Assembly: GCA_021234155.1 (NCBI GenBank)
Contig: JAJEKV010000035.1
Span: forward strand, 11,282,407-11,346,406
Reading direction: 5' to 3'
DNA length: 64,000 bases
From: Isoetes taiwanensis
Lineage: Eukaryota; Streptophyta; Lycopodiopsida; Isoetales; Isoetaceae
Made by a program: the position numbers and the translations under genes. This document shows positions 43,638 to 53,962 of the stretch, in pieces; position 1 is the first letter of the stretch; every line of letters begins with the position of its first letter. The notes under the pieces were generated by a model. The model saw nothing but the letters and a program-made list of their open reading frames with translations, searched no databases and was not told the origin of the DNA.

Positions 43638-44104
43638 ATTCCATCTTGGGGTCAATAAATCAACACCTTGAAATAGCACTTTTTAGGGGTTAAATCCATA
43701 ATATCATGGTGATTAAGATCTAGTATATGCCATTTCAACTACATTTATTTTTTTTGGAACTGGTTTATTGTGAACAAACGACAAAAAGAGGTGAATTTGC
43801 AAGGGGGGTTCATATTGTACATACAACACTCGTGAGTGATCTTTAGGGGGTTTATTTTTTAAGATAACATACATATATGTCACATACAAGTATGGTTTTT
43901 GTGTATTTCATACCATACAAAGTCTTGAGGGGGATATTGGCAGGAGGAGAATTATAGATTAAACATGTATGGGAGGGCTTCTGGGTAAAAGCATGAAAGG
44001 GTGTACGTACATCGTACTGAATTGAAGGACGAATTTGTGCTTTTTTTGGGGTACATTTTAGATGTACATCAAGATACAATGGTTTGTCGTTTTGTGTCAG
44101 ATAT

Positions 44105-44355
44105 TTTTTTTTTGAAGAATATAGGAATATATTAAACCACTAGAATGTGATCAAGTACAATGATAAGTGTGGTGCTAAGAAATGAAGTGCCCATCATGAT
44201 TCACAATCTGTAAGAATGTCGACCAAATTTCCCGCTTAACTGTGCCAGACAAGCTTGAGACTTGGTAAGCCTGCCACAACTTATGCCTCAAGATCGGAAC
44301 CAACCGAAAAGGGCTAAGCACTGCATTCTGAAAGACCTTCGCTCTCCGTCTTCTC
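44105..44355 (-). mobile_element. Short retroposon (LINE 3' end or SINE) with 17-bp target duplication
   Basis: CGTTTTGTGTCAGATAT occurs at 44088-44104 and again at 44356-44372, flanking a 251-bp insert. The insert begins on the plus strand with a run of T, which is a 3' poly(A) on the minus strand. This is the mark of target-primed reverse transcription. The insert has no coding capacity. Confidence 0.75.
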
Positions 44356-44569
44356 CGTTTTGTGTCAGATATGCAATGATTGCAAGATCATCCCTGACAT
44401 TCCCCCCGAAATTCTTGGTTAACCACCGAACCACCGAACCAATTCGAATGGATCCGTCCCTCCCTTTCCGAAATTCCCCCCTTTCACAGGACGAACACCG
44501 AACGAATTCCAGAAGCAAACACATGCCAATTGAATCTACAAGAAATACAAATCAATTTCAATCTGTTCA

Positions 44570-47500
44570 TGGAGGGTGAGAATTCCAATGGAAGTGATGG
44601 TTCTAAGCGCAAGTATGCCGATATTGGCCGTGTTATGCCACAAAACAAATAAAGAAGCGTGTTGACAATCGGTGGATTGCATCCTCGATTCCGGCAAACG
44701 CTTCGTCCAGATCAAAGATTAGTTTTTTGTGATCGTTTGTTGCAAGATGACAGGCTTTTTTCTGTTTTCGAACCTGTAATTGGAAATCCTTCCGAAGTTA
44801 TTGTTATGAAATCAATGATCAGAAACTTGAAAGATGGGCTTCAAGAAGTAAAGTCTGCTAATAGCAAAGATAAATTGGCTGCAAAACATTCACCATTATC
44901 AATGATTGTTGGAAAAAAGGAGATATAAACAAGAATGTTTCTTCAAAATTGCTAAAGATACAAACCAAGAAATTTATCCAAAGCTGCAAGAAGAAGGAAG
45001 ATAATGTCATTAAGTGGAGCAAATGTATGGGCTTTGGCGGGAAGGATGCCAAGATCAAATAGAATCGATGATTCAATCAAATGTCGGGTTAAGTGAATTT
45101 TGGCTTGACAATACCAAAGTTTCACCAAAGGTTAGAGATGTCATGAAGAGGAGAACACAAGCAATACAATACCTTGATATCTCACGGGTTTGCTCTTGTA
45201 ATTGAATCAATTCAGTTTTGGAGATTATGTTTTTCTTCCAAAATTCTTTCATGACTTTCTTACGTACATTCTAGTTCTCGTTCGAAAGTGACACATTAAT
45301 GAATACACATGGTTTTCATGAAATGTATTGCATTTTACATTGTTTACATTTATACATTGTTTACATAGTAGCAGAAATCTTGCATTGATGTGTGCTATTA
45401 GGTACTTTTTAGATGTACATCCATTAACACTTACATGTCCATGCAGCTGCATTTACATGTACTTGAATATCAAAATTACATCATTTTACATTTTAGTGTA
45501 CTTTCAAGTAATGAAGCCAAACAAATCAGACATATGTACATTAGTTGTACTAATATTGTAACATTAATGTGATGTACTAATATTGGAACATTAATTAGAT
45601 GTACATTGGATGTACATTGGATGTACATTGGATGTTCATTAACCGCTTTGGCTGTACATTAGATGTCTTGATGTACATTAGATGTACATTAGATGTACAA
45701 ATAATGCATCGATGGAACTGTTGGATGGACATTTTATGTACATAGAACATACATTAATTGTACAATAGTATAGTTCAATACTCTTTTGGCATCTGGTTGC
45801 CGACATCATTTTGCTAACATGGTCTTTAATGCTTTTGTTATTGCAGTCTAAGCTTTATCAACAGTTTGTATATCAGAATCCTGATACCAAAATTCACCTT
45901 CGACGGTTCGGTATCCGAAACCGATTGCATAAGGAAATTGAAGGAGAGAAACACATGTTGTTGTGTCAAACATGAGCAAGCGGATCCATGCGTGAAAGGC
46001 CTTCAATGATATGAGGAGATCCCTACATGTTAATTGCACTTGCTACTGCAGTGTCTGTGCATCCCAGTAAAACAATGGAGTATGTCAAGCAAACAAGAAG
46101 ACTTTTGATAATGTTAGTATCTTGTGGAGGTCAACAGTTTGCGAGAAATATGTGACGGATGAATGGCATAAACTAAAATGCATCAAAGGCGAATGTGATG
46201 AATGTGGAGTGAAGAAATTAGACATCTGTCCAAACGAGGAAGATGGAATTCAAATGTGGACTGCAAGTATATGCATATGTCAATGAGCCATCCAAAAAGG
46301 TACATCCGTAAGGCTTAGATTAGTTGATCGAATGACAAAGCATCTGCTTTTGTTAAAGAACATGAAAAATCAGCTTGCTAAGTTTACGAGATCATAACTT
46401 TACAAAGACAATCGGGCAGAGCAAAAATGGTTTAAAAGATGTGTTGAGAAACTCCCCGATAATAGTGTGTTTATCCGTTGTTGACTTTGCGAGAGAACTA
46501 CACATTGAAACCGAGGACGTAAGTGCAATCCGAGCATTGGAATCCCGATCAAATTAGTATTTTGGTCCATATTTCAATGATGAAAATAGAAGGTAAGCTT
46601 AAAAAAGCAAGTGCATTTCTATGTTTCGTGATGACGGAAGCATGACACTCATTTTGTGCAACATGGTTTTAAATTACAGGTTGGGGTGGCTTAAGAATAA
46701 TGGAGGTGGACACATAAACCTTCATTATGTGTGGTCGGATGGTTGTGCATCTCAATTCAAATCTGCCGCGCATGGTATGGAATCTGTAGATACCATGTTG
46801 AAAATAAAATTCGAAAGTGATATGGAATTTCTTTGGATCCGGTCATGGGAAAGGCACACATGATGGCGAGGCTGGTATAGCAAAGTTGTGGCTTGAGAGC
46901 GGCGAGAGAAAATAAAATGGCATGCCCGATGGCAGTCTGGCGGCTTTGTGCGGTTTTAAGGGCCAAGGAATCGGATTGTGAAAGGGTGTTTTGGGAGGTT
47001 GGAAAAAAAGATGTGAACAAAGCAAAGCATTCAATTGCAAGACTTTACCCGGTACTTTTCAGCGGATACATTCTCGTGGTCAACTATAAACCCAAAGCAG
47101 ATCCAACAAAGTTGCTATCTGAGACCACTCTCGTGCTTTTGTGATGCTTGCATTAACTTCAATTGGTTGAATTGTGAGAACATTAAACATTGTGGAGAAT
47201 GGTCTCTAAAAGTTTGGAGCCCACGATCATATTGCCTCTCGTGTTGAAGCTGAAAATGATGTGGATGTTTTGTATGTAGAGGAAGAGGTGGTTTAGATGA
47301 CAATCGTAGTCAAGTTTTTGATGTATTTGTGTTTTTTAGCAGCACCCGCACAATGTGGAAGGTGTTTCATACTATGTTCTCATGTGCACCGAGAAAAGCA
47401 TGCATTGGAAGAAGATTCAATTGATGACTATGGAAATGAATACTCTACTGGCACTAGTGTCATTGAAGGACAATATTATGAACTAATCCCGTGTCGCCAC

Positions 47501-47584
47501 AATAAGTATAAACCGCTTCCTACTAAGAATGTTTTGGTACTGCGAGAATCTGTGATTGGGGTTGAATCCCATTCAAGAAAGTAA
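44570..47584 (+). pseudogene. DDE-like transposase relic of an unclassified DNA transposon
   Basis: Plus-strand coding pieces in changing frames. In order: FRQTLRPDQRLVFCDRLLQD (about 44686-44745), a zinc-knuckle-like KCIKGECDECGVKKLDICPN (about 46178-46237), SVCLSVVDFARELHIETEDV (about 46465-46520) continuing after a shift as QSEHWNPDQISI (about 46524-46560), HYVWSDGCASQFKSA (about 46722-46767), GSGHGKGTHDGEAG (46835-46876) and QYYELIPCRHNKYKPLPTKN (about 47472-47530). The DFA, SDG and GHGKGxxDG spacing is known to me from transposon-like proteins common in invertebrates and fitting a DDE-type catalytic core; I cannot name the superfamily. Many stops and shifts, so inactive. It is convergent with the minus-strand gene starting at 53887. 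Confidence 0.6.
45590..45770. repeat. TGTACATT tandem repeat cluster
   Basis: Repeated units ATTGGATGTAC and TAGATGTACATT within the transposase relic, probably in an intron or degenerated part. Similar clusters at 47765-47830 and 51840-52260. Confidence 0.75.
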
Positions 47585-47764
47585 AACACAAAAAAATTGA
47601 AGGGGCAAGCCAAACATTTCACTTGCCGGATGAAGTCCATGAGACATTGTTATCACAACTTCCGACAATTGTAGATGACATGGACTAAGTCGGACCTGTA
47701 GTACTTTCCCGAAATATTGTAATACTTTGTTATAAGAATCAAGAACCGGACTACTTGAAGTGCA

Positions 47765-47830
47765 TTATGTACATCAATGTACATAAGATGTACAACATGT
47801 ACATCTTATGTACATCCGTTATACATTCGA
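47765..47830. repeat. TGTACAT repeat cluster
   Basis: ATGTACAT-like palindromic units repeated five or six times just after the transposase relic. Confidence 0.7.
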
Positions 47831-48114
47831 AAATATTATAAAAATTTGTTAAGTGTAAGTTGATTAGAATTGAACACAAGAAAGTTGAATTGCATAAACA
47901 TTAAAAATGGTTTCATGGCAAAGATAAGAAATGGACAGGTTTTCATGTACAAATGGTTGATATATTTATATTGTGGACATAAATACAACACACCCGAAAA
48001 TGAGCATGGCTCATAATTCATGACCAAGCTTCAAAATGTCAAGTAGGGAGCCTGATATCTTATGACTATTGCATCATGTCTTCCAGCCCCGAGGAGAGGC
48101 TGAAGAGATATCCT

Positions 48115-49075
48115 CTAAAGCAAGAGAGTCCATGCGGTTTCTATAGCACGTGCCACTGGCAAACCTTTCCATCCTACATGGCCTGCATCTTCCAGGACAC
48201 GTGCCTTCCCCCAAGGGTTGTGCAACAAGTGATTTGCTGCCAATATACCTTTCATGGTTGCTCGTTCCTCATAATTTTCAATTTGCTCAACCTTTTCCCA
48301 AAGTTCAGGAACAGCAGTATAGAGGCGATAATCGGTCCCCAACCCTATGTACTTGCAGCTTGTGTTGGTTTGTATTACCTCTGGGTGCAATGAGAACTCT
48401 ATCTCTTAGTTTCTTAATAGTCTTTTGTGTTTCAGTCCATTCATCTACAAAAAGCAAATGAAGATCACTTAATTATGTATACACACTCATAATTGTACCA
48501 ATAAGAAAGACAGTAAGAACAGAGTACTCAAGTGCAATGAACAAAAACTTTGATACATATATTCATAACATTTGAATTTGTACATCAGTCAAAGTCTGTA
48601 CCAACAATGGGCGGTCGAGGCCAATAACATGATGGCGGTTTCTCCATTCCTTGCTCCGTATATTGACTAAATTTAGGCGTGAGCACCCAAGTTGCTGCCA
48701 TAGTTTGCCGAAAAAATCTGTTCCACCCGCTCCTCGATATGCCATCTGCTGCATTAGTCATTGGATGCTCTTTCACATAAACTATACCATCTTCGGCCAT
48801 TTTGAATCCATTAAGCCATGGAATGAGCTCCATGACAAGCAATCTGTCACCATCTAATATCGGTGTCCAAGAGAAAGGACATATGTAGCTTCCTCTGAGG
48901 ATTCAAAGTGGATTTGTATCTTTAGTCGTCGATCGTCGAATCGTATGTCCATAGTACTCGGGTACTCTTTCCATACCACGACTAATGGTTTCACAAACAA
49001 CCCCTTTTGAGGTTCATTAGGGTGTTTGTGTGGCGTAGTCCAACACCGCTCTCCCCGGCCGTAAACAAACTTCAC
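48115..49075 (-). pseudogene. Minus-strand coding-like pieces, unknown
   Basis: Minus-strand frames 49075-48854 (KFVYGRGERCWTTPHKHPNE and MDIRFDDRRLKIQIHF), 48842-48585 (PWLNGFKMAEDGIVYVKEHP and SGWNRFFRQTMAATW) and 48390-48115 (RLYTAVPELWEKVEQIENYE and WGKARVLEDAGHVGWKG) look like real protein by composition. They follow the Ulp1-like part on the same strand. Splice-like GT/AG sites occur between them but no full model could be built. No family recognised. Confidence 0.35.
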
Positions 49076-49779
49076 TTTATGGAAAAAGCATCACAAATAT
49101 GTTCCACAATTGGTTGAAGATTTTTAGAAGTGAGTGAAGACCAGATGGCAACATCAAACCCTTCTCTTACAAATGCTAACAAATGATGCTAACCACGGCC
49201 TCGGTAAAAAAAAAACCTTCCTTCCTATATTAAATTGAAGCTCATCTTTACGGATCTGTTGGTATCTTGAGTTAATATTTTCATTCTTGTGCACACTCTT
49301 GCCCAACCACGTAATTTAAGTCAAAGATAATGAGCTTTCTCCCTAATTAGATGATTCACCTGTCAGCAAGAAAACACTTGAGATTCACAATTTATAATTA
49401 CATTTCAGACACACAATTGAGAAAACACATTGATAATTACACGATTGTTATTTGCACAGGTGTAAGTGAGACAAATAAATTAATTTTTTCATTACTTATT
49501 GAGTACAAAGAAGCTTGGAGCATGGCTCATACAAAACCTGTAATTTACAAACAAGTCAAAGGGACTATCTACCCCGTGTAGGAACAAGCTGCTTGTATAT
49601 TCATCTCGCTTCTACAATTAATGCCTCCATTAGATGATCCCTCCGTGACTTGGCATAGGCATCGATGAACCAACCGGGTGTCATCATCTGCATGGTGCAC
49701 AAGTATTAGAGGACTATACCAACAAATAACTAATAGGAAAATAACATGTTCTACTTACAAAAATGGAGCTTGGTTGTGC

Positions 49780-50349
49780 ATCAACCACGGCATCTATGAA
49801 TTTGTGCATGTAAGCCACAATGTACATGCAAGGGTTCTTTGGTACTAGTTTCGGCATTTTAGGACGTAAACACGGGAGCATCAAAGTTCTTCCTACCATA
49901 GTTTAAGCCGTTGGATCCGAGCATCATGTTATTGATCACAAGCTTATGAAACCCGCAAAATTGCAATGTGAGAATAAATCAAGCATAAGAAATTGCAATA
50001 TGAGAATAATCAAATCATAAAACAAAACGTAAACTCATACTTACTTACGGACCACTTTAGCATCGGGTACATAGCCTTTGGCAGAGAGAGAGGATCTCAG
50101 ATACTTGGGCTAGCTATAGATGGAAAAGAGCTTTTCGGACCAAATAAGCACAAGTATTGCCAATGCCACATTTGGGCCTTGCGGTGGAACAAATATGTAT
50201 TGGCATCTTGCAATCAAAATGCCATCCAACCCTTCCTTTATGTTTGTGTTAGGTGCATTGCATCCCTGTTCTTGAGGGAATTCACAAAATTCTGGAAGGT
50301 GTCCTGGTCGAACCGTAAAAACTTGTGTTTCCAATCGGATGGAAGACTG
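49780..50349 (-). pseudogene. Ulp1-like cysteine protease (C48) domain remnant
   Basis: The minus strand shows pieces in the order expected for a Ulp1/SENP fold: SLPSDWKHKFLRFDQDTFQN (about 50340-50280), CQYIFVPPQGPN (about 50200-50170), after a one-base shift WHWQYLCLFGP (about 50171-50139, with the catalytic His-Trp) and a DPL segment near 50098, then NPCMYIVAYMHKFIDAV (about 49840-49790) where the catalytic Cys loop would be, with DCG degraded. Ulp1 proteases remove SUMO-like modifiers; plant TEs often carry such domains. The assignment is from motif order only and the domain is broken. Confidence 0.5.
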
Positions 50350-50468
50350 CTACAAAGGTACCGCACACAAATCCAGTTACATATTAATACATAAGATGAG
50401 TGACTTAGGGAATGAAATAACATAAATATGTTGAAATGCTAGCCCACGTCCCATAGACATCTACCATC

Positions 50469-50595
50469 TTAGAGGTCAAGTCCGACTTCTAGCGTAACTT
50501 CGTCAACATCACTTTGAAAGATAGAGGGTGCAGGCTTAGAAGGACAGTCCCTATAAGGAGTGAATGGAACCAACCTTTTCAGTCGGTTCACTAAA
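50469..50595 (-). CDS. Exon of the minus-strand Ulp1-associated gene
   Basis: Opened by a good acceptor (TTGTACAG at 50596-50603) and in phase with the exon at 50662-50798: the split Ser codon AG|T joins DDEFT to LVNRLKRLVPFTPYRDCPSK. It ends with a stop TAA (50469-50471). Directly after the stop lies a donor-like ATG|GTAGATG, and a one-base shift would read through it into the Ulp1-like part, so the stop may be a decay product. Confidence 0.5.
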
Positions 50596-50661
50596 CTGTA
50601 CAAGGAAACAACAGCATTAGCAAAAGAATATATCTATTGTAATCAATTGTATATTACTCAC

Positions 50662-50798
50662 CTTGTAAATTCATCATCTGCTTCAGCATCTTCTGAGGAC
50701 TGCTGCACCTTATTTGTTATCACATCAATATTTGCTTGTAGATCCTCTTCCTCTTCCGGTTCCGACTCAGAAGGATCAGGATCAGCTTCCTTCACGGC
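50662..50798 (-). CDS. Acidic exon of the minus-strand Ulp1-associated gene
   Basis: 137 nt between acceptor CACAG (50799-50803) and donor AAG|GTGAGT (50656-50661). It encodes AVKEADPDPSESEPEEEEDL followed by QANIDVITNKVQQSSEDAEA, a highly acidic, probably disordered segment. A MITE (50811-51058) sits 12 bp before its acceptor. Confidence 0.55.
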
Positions 50799-50810
50799 CT
50801 GTGATCGTGT

Positions 50811-51058
50811 GCCGGGGATGTCACATAGTTTAAGGCGTATATACCATGTGAGTGAAAGGGGTGGGTTTTTTTTACCCTAAACCGTATGTAAAAATATGGA
50901 TAGGGGCTTGGCTAGGAGGTTTTCTGGGGGGGAATCCAGTGTAATATGTATACGGGAAGGGGCGTTTAGAAGGTTGGACAAGGCGTATACGGAGGGTTTT
51001 TTGCTCACCCCATTAACGCACGTGGCGTATCACCTTTATAGTAGGTGAAACCCCCGGG
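50811..51058. mobile_element. hAT-type MITE, 248 bp, 12 bp from a splice acceptor
   Basis: A perfect 8-bp duplication GATCGTGT flanks it (50803-50810 and 51059-51066). The ends GCCGGGGATGTCAC and, complemented, CCCGGGGGTTTCAC are imperfect inverted repeats. No coding capacity. The insert leaves the acceptor CACAG intact. Confidence 0.75.
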
Positions 51059-51092
51059 GATCGTGTCCTATGTACAAAAAAAATGTGGTTAA

Positions 51093-51717
51093 TTACCATA
51101 AATCTGAGATGTTTAACAAAATTAGTTCATCTTGGACATACCTCTTTCTAGGTGGTGGTGGCACTTTTTGCCCGGAGATTTTCTTTTTGAGGACATTTTT
51201 TTTTGTTCTTTGGAGATTTTGCCTGTTTTTTCCTTTTGGAGTGCCATCACCAAAGATTCTTTTGCCTCCTCTTTGGAGTGGACTCAACTACCAACTCGAC
51301 TTCCTCTTCCCCGGTATCTCCTCGGGTTAAAATCGGATCTGTGTCCTTTATAGCTTTTCCGTAACGAGGTCCGAACCGGGACTTCGCAGATGATCTTTGA
51401 GGCGTAGTTGAATCTTTCTTAGCTTCTCCAATTACTAATTTAGCACTTGGTGATGAAAGAGTTTCTGTTGCAGCAGTCATTGAAGGCTCTGCACCTGCAA
51501 CTGCTTTAGCTTTCTCAAGTGCCATCCTCTCAATTTCCTCAACTTCACTTTGCCATGTTCGAGGAGGCAATTGCGAGATGGTTCTATTATTGGCAATCGT
51601 AAATGTCATTGGTGATCCGGAGCTGGAAGGTTGAGGGTCTACGTGATTCGATGCGCTTATTATGCTCAAGAAAATCGTAAAGAGAGTCGATGCAGATGGC
51701 TCAAGAACATCGACCAT
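51093..51717 (-). pseudogene. Basic/Ser-rich coding part of the minus-strand gene
   Basis: Minus-strand frame 51717-51247 with SQLPPRTWQSEVEEIERMAL and EEEVELVVESTPKRRQKN, continued after a frame change by RQNLQRTKKNVLKKKISGQK (51287-51093). Charged, low-complexity, likely nuclear by its KRRQK and KKNVLKKK clusters. It lies between the coiled-coil exons and the acidic exon; splice borders were not resolved. Confidence 0.4.
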
Positions 51718-51839
51718 TAAAGCCGCTTACGGGATAGGAACAAAATTCATCAAAACAAACAAACAAATGATCTAAATTTCAATAGACATAAAAAAAGAAC
51801 ATGAAAACAGAACTAATGAGAAATATCTGGTACATTCTG

Positions 51840-52270
51840 CCAAGCATGTACATTTCATGTACATAAAATGTACCAAATGTACGTAACTACATTTAACTAT
51901 AGCCAAATGTACATGTACATGTTCCTCAATGTACATAGAGGTACCTCAATGTACCCAGATGTACCCAGATGTACCCGGATGTACCCGTGTATCCGGTTAG
52001 GGAATGTAGATCTATGCCCAAAAAAGCACATATATGTAAAAATGCACATACTTATGAATCCATCTCTGAGATGCACTCTAAAGATAAATGCATGTACATC
52101 TATTTGCGATGTAGACTCCATTAGAGACATGTACAAGCGATACAAGCTGCAAATCCAAGCTCAAAAATAAAAGCATCAATAAACAAGCAAATATATGCCT
52201 ATGTACCTCACGCTTCTGGGCGTACACTAAAAGTTATACATGTACAAGGAATAGCAATGCAATCGAAAGC
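51840..52270. repeat. GTAC-rich repeat cluster (TGTACAT, GATGTACCC)
   Basis: Repeated ATGTACAT, then AATGTACCCAGATGTACCC-type units, then scattered TACATGTAC. Third cluster of this motif in the 44-54 kb unit. Confidence 0.75.
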
Positions 52271-52474
52271 CATACATGTAGAACTATGCGATTACAATAA
52301 CAAATATGAATGAAGAGAAATATAAGTTTAAATTAGTTGAGAGCAATGCATACCTTTCACAGTGGGGGAAACCAAGTCAATTGAATACCCTCATCCCGGA
52401 TGCAACCTTTTATGCAATTACTCGTCTTTCATGGACGGATAACACAAGCGAAAGAGGCAATAAGCATCTCTCGC

Positions 52475-52665
52475 ATGGAGCTAGCAGCAACAAACCCGGT
52501 TTGCCAAAGCCTTGGCCACAACAGTACATGAACCTAATGTGATGAACTGCTCTATAGAAGTAGCTCCTACAGGGTAGGGCCTCGGGTGCAGAACAATAGG
52601 TCCTGCTCTCCCCATGAAATCCAAAATCTGTGAATGCCTTTGCTGAACCAATTCAATGCAATTAA
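52475..52665 (-). pseudogene. Coiled-coil exon, right part (interrupted by MITE)
   Basis: Continues the frame of 52982-53126 across the MITE: after KEKL comes NCIELVQQRHSQILDFMGRA, then GPIVLHPRPYPVGATSIEQF, and a stop near 52480. Removing the insert with one TTAA restores the frame exactly. Confidence 0.6.
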
Positions 52666-52981
52666 GGGTAAAAGCATGTTAGGGTGTACCACTTTTAGAA
52701 CCTGCAAAAGTACATACACTAGGTACTTCAGAACTGGGTACTTTCTCATTCTTATTTTCATTAAAACTAGTACAAATATCCAAAATAAAAGTCAAGGACG
52801 CATTAATATTCAAAGTTAAGATAAAGATAATGCTACCGGAGACCAAAATATATATAAAAGTTCTAGAATGTACCTTTTATTGAGATATTACAGTACCAAG
52901 ACCCAATCCCAGGTACCTTTTAGGTACTTTTTTGGTCACTAAATAATACTTTTTAAGGGACACCCTAACATGCTTTTACCC
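52666..52981. mobile_element. MITE, 316 bp, TTAA duplication, inside an exon
   Basis: Inverted ends GGGTAAAAGCATGTTAGGG and CCCTAACATGCTTTTACCC, flanked by TTAA (52662-52665 and 52982-52985). The interior has GTACC/GGTAC-rich repeats as in the copy at 36625-36945. Because the inserted length plus one duplication (320 bp) is not a multiple of three, it breaks the host frame. No coding capacity. Superfamily uncertain; TTAA is used by piggyBac-type elements. Confidence 0.85.
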
Positions 52982-53126
52982 TTAAGTTTTTCCTTTGCTT
53001 GTTCAATTGAGATTTCATGCCTTTCAATGTCTTTAGTTCCTTCCTGCAAACCAATTTCTAGCTTAGAAGAGTGCTGTTCTTTATCATGTCTACTCATAAC
53101 CAAGTCTTCCAACTTGTACTTCAACA
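52982..53126 (-). pseudogene. Coiled-coil exon, left part
   Basis: Follows an acceptor-like CTGAG and encodes LKYKLEDLVMSRHDKEQHSS, KLEIGLQEGTKDIERHEISI and EQAKEKL, a heptad-rich coiled coil. Interrupted at TTAA by the MITE. Confidence 0.55.
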
Positions 53127-53202
53127 CTCAGAACATAACTTGATTTCCAAAGTAGGATCCTCGGACAATTTGTCAAATTCTGTTTTGTCTCATCTATTTT
53201 AC

Positions 53203-53370
53203 TCGCAGATCTGCTGCATCTTCGGATAGCATATCCTTTCTACCCTCAATCCGGTGATGACCTTCAATGCATCCCTCCTTTTTCTTCCAATTAGCTTCTA
53301 CTTCATTCAATAGGTTAGTTTTCTCCTCCAACCCATGCTTAAGTAATCGCTTTATTGTGTCAACATCGAT
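53203..53370 (-). pseudogene. Coiled-coil exon, 56 codons
   Basis: Bounded by acceptor TTATTCTAG (53371-53379) and donor CGA|GTAAAA (53197-53202). Fully open for 168 nt: IDVDTIKRLLKHGLEEKTNL, LNEVEANWKKKEGCIEGHHR, IEGRKDMLSEDAADLR. Its phase does not agree with exon 1 or with 52982-53126 by one base each, so the model is imperfect or the gene has decayed. Confidence 0.5.
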
Positions 53371-53438
53371 CTAGAATAACCCAAGGCTCTAATATTACTC
53401 ACAAGTCACGATGTCATGTTTGATAGTTGAGGATTTAC

Positions 53439-53887
53439 CTGTTGTAGGGTCCTCTCAGAACGCCCGAAATGAAGGTTTTGGCAAGATCTTTGGCGGTCCT
53501 AGCCACGTCCATCCAATCAACAAGCCGTCCCTTCAAGTGAAGAGCAAATGCTCGCAAAAATAGGTTGAAATATAATGGTTTGTAACCTTTGTTTCTTGCC
53601 ATAAACCAATTCATAATATTTAAAAAATCATCTTTCCATGCGTTCTCGGATTCTCCTTCCTTGAATCCTCGCCATTTTTTTTGAGCTTCACCCCATACCT
53701 CGTTCATAACCATCTCTAGGTTGGGTATGTGGGCCTCTGCATGTTTATCACGGATGTCTTTGGCTTGGATCACCTCAGAACCCAAACGTAAACTCCTTGG
53801 AGGTAAAATTCCACTGCCGGAAGCACTGGCATCTTGCTTTGGCTGTGGTGATGAGCAAAAACTCATCTGGGGGCGTTTTGGGGCCAT
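53439..53887 (-). CDS. First exon of the minus-strand gene, unknown N-terminal domain
   Basis: Chosen start MAPKRPQMSFCSSPQPKQDA at 53887; a longer frame from 53962 adds a Leu-rich stretch that reads like untranslated leader. The exon has a Ser/Gly-rich head, then RSLRLGSEVIQAKDIRDKHA, MVMNEVWGEAQKKWRGFKEG, DDFLNIMNWFMARNKGYKPL and AFALHLKGRLVDWMDVARTA, and ends at the donor CAG|GTAAAT (53433-53438). The helical, Trp-containing domain is not one I can name. Together with the coiled coils, acidic segment and Ulp1-like end it resembles TE-borne Ulp1 proteins of plants. Confidence 0.55.
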
Positions 53888-53962
53888 AGCTAGATGAAGA
53901 ATTCGTGATCGGAATTCAAGCAGAGAAGGCAGGGGCGGGATAGTGAACGAGAGGCAAACCAA

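Noticed and set aside
45590-45770. TGTACATT repeats as a CRISPR array
   Set aside because: Units are short, irregular and without uniform spacers, and the DNA is plant nuclear.
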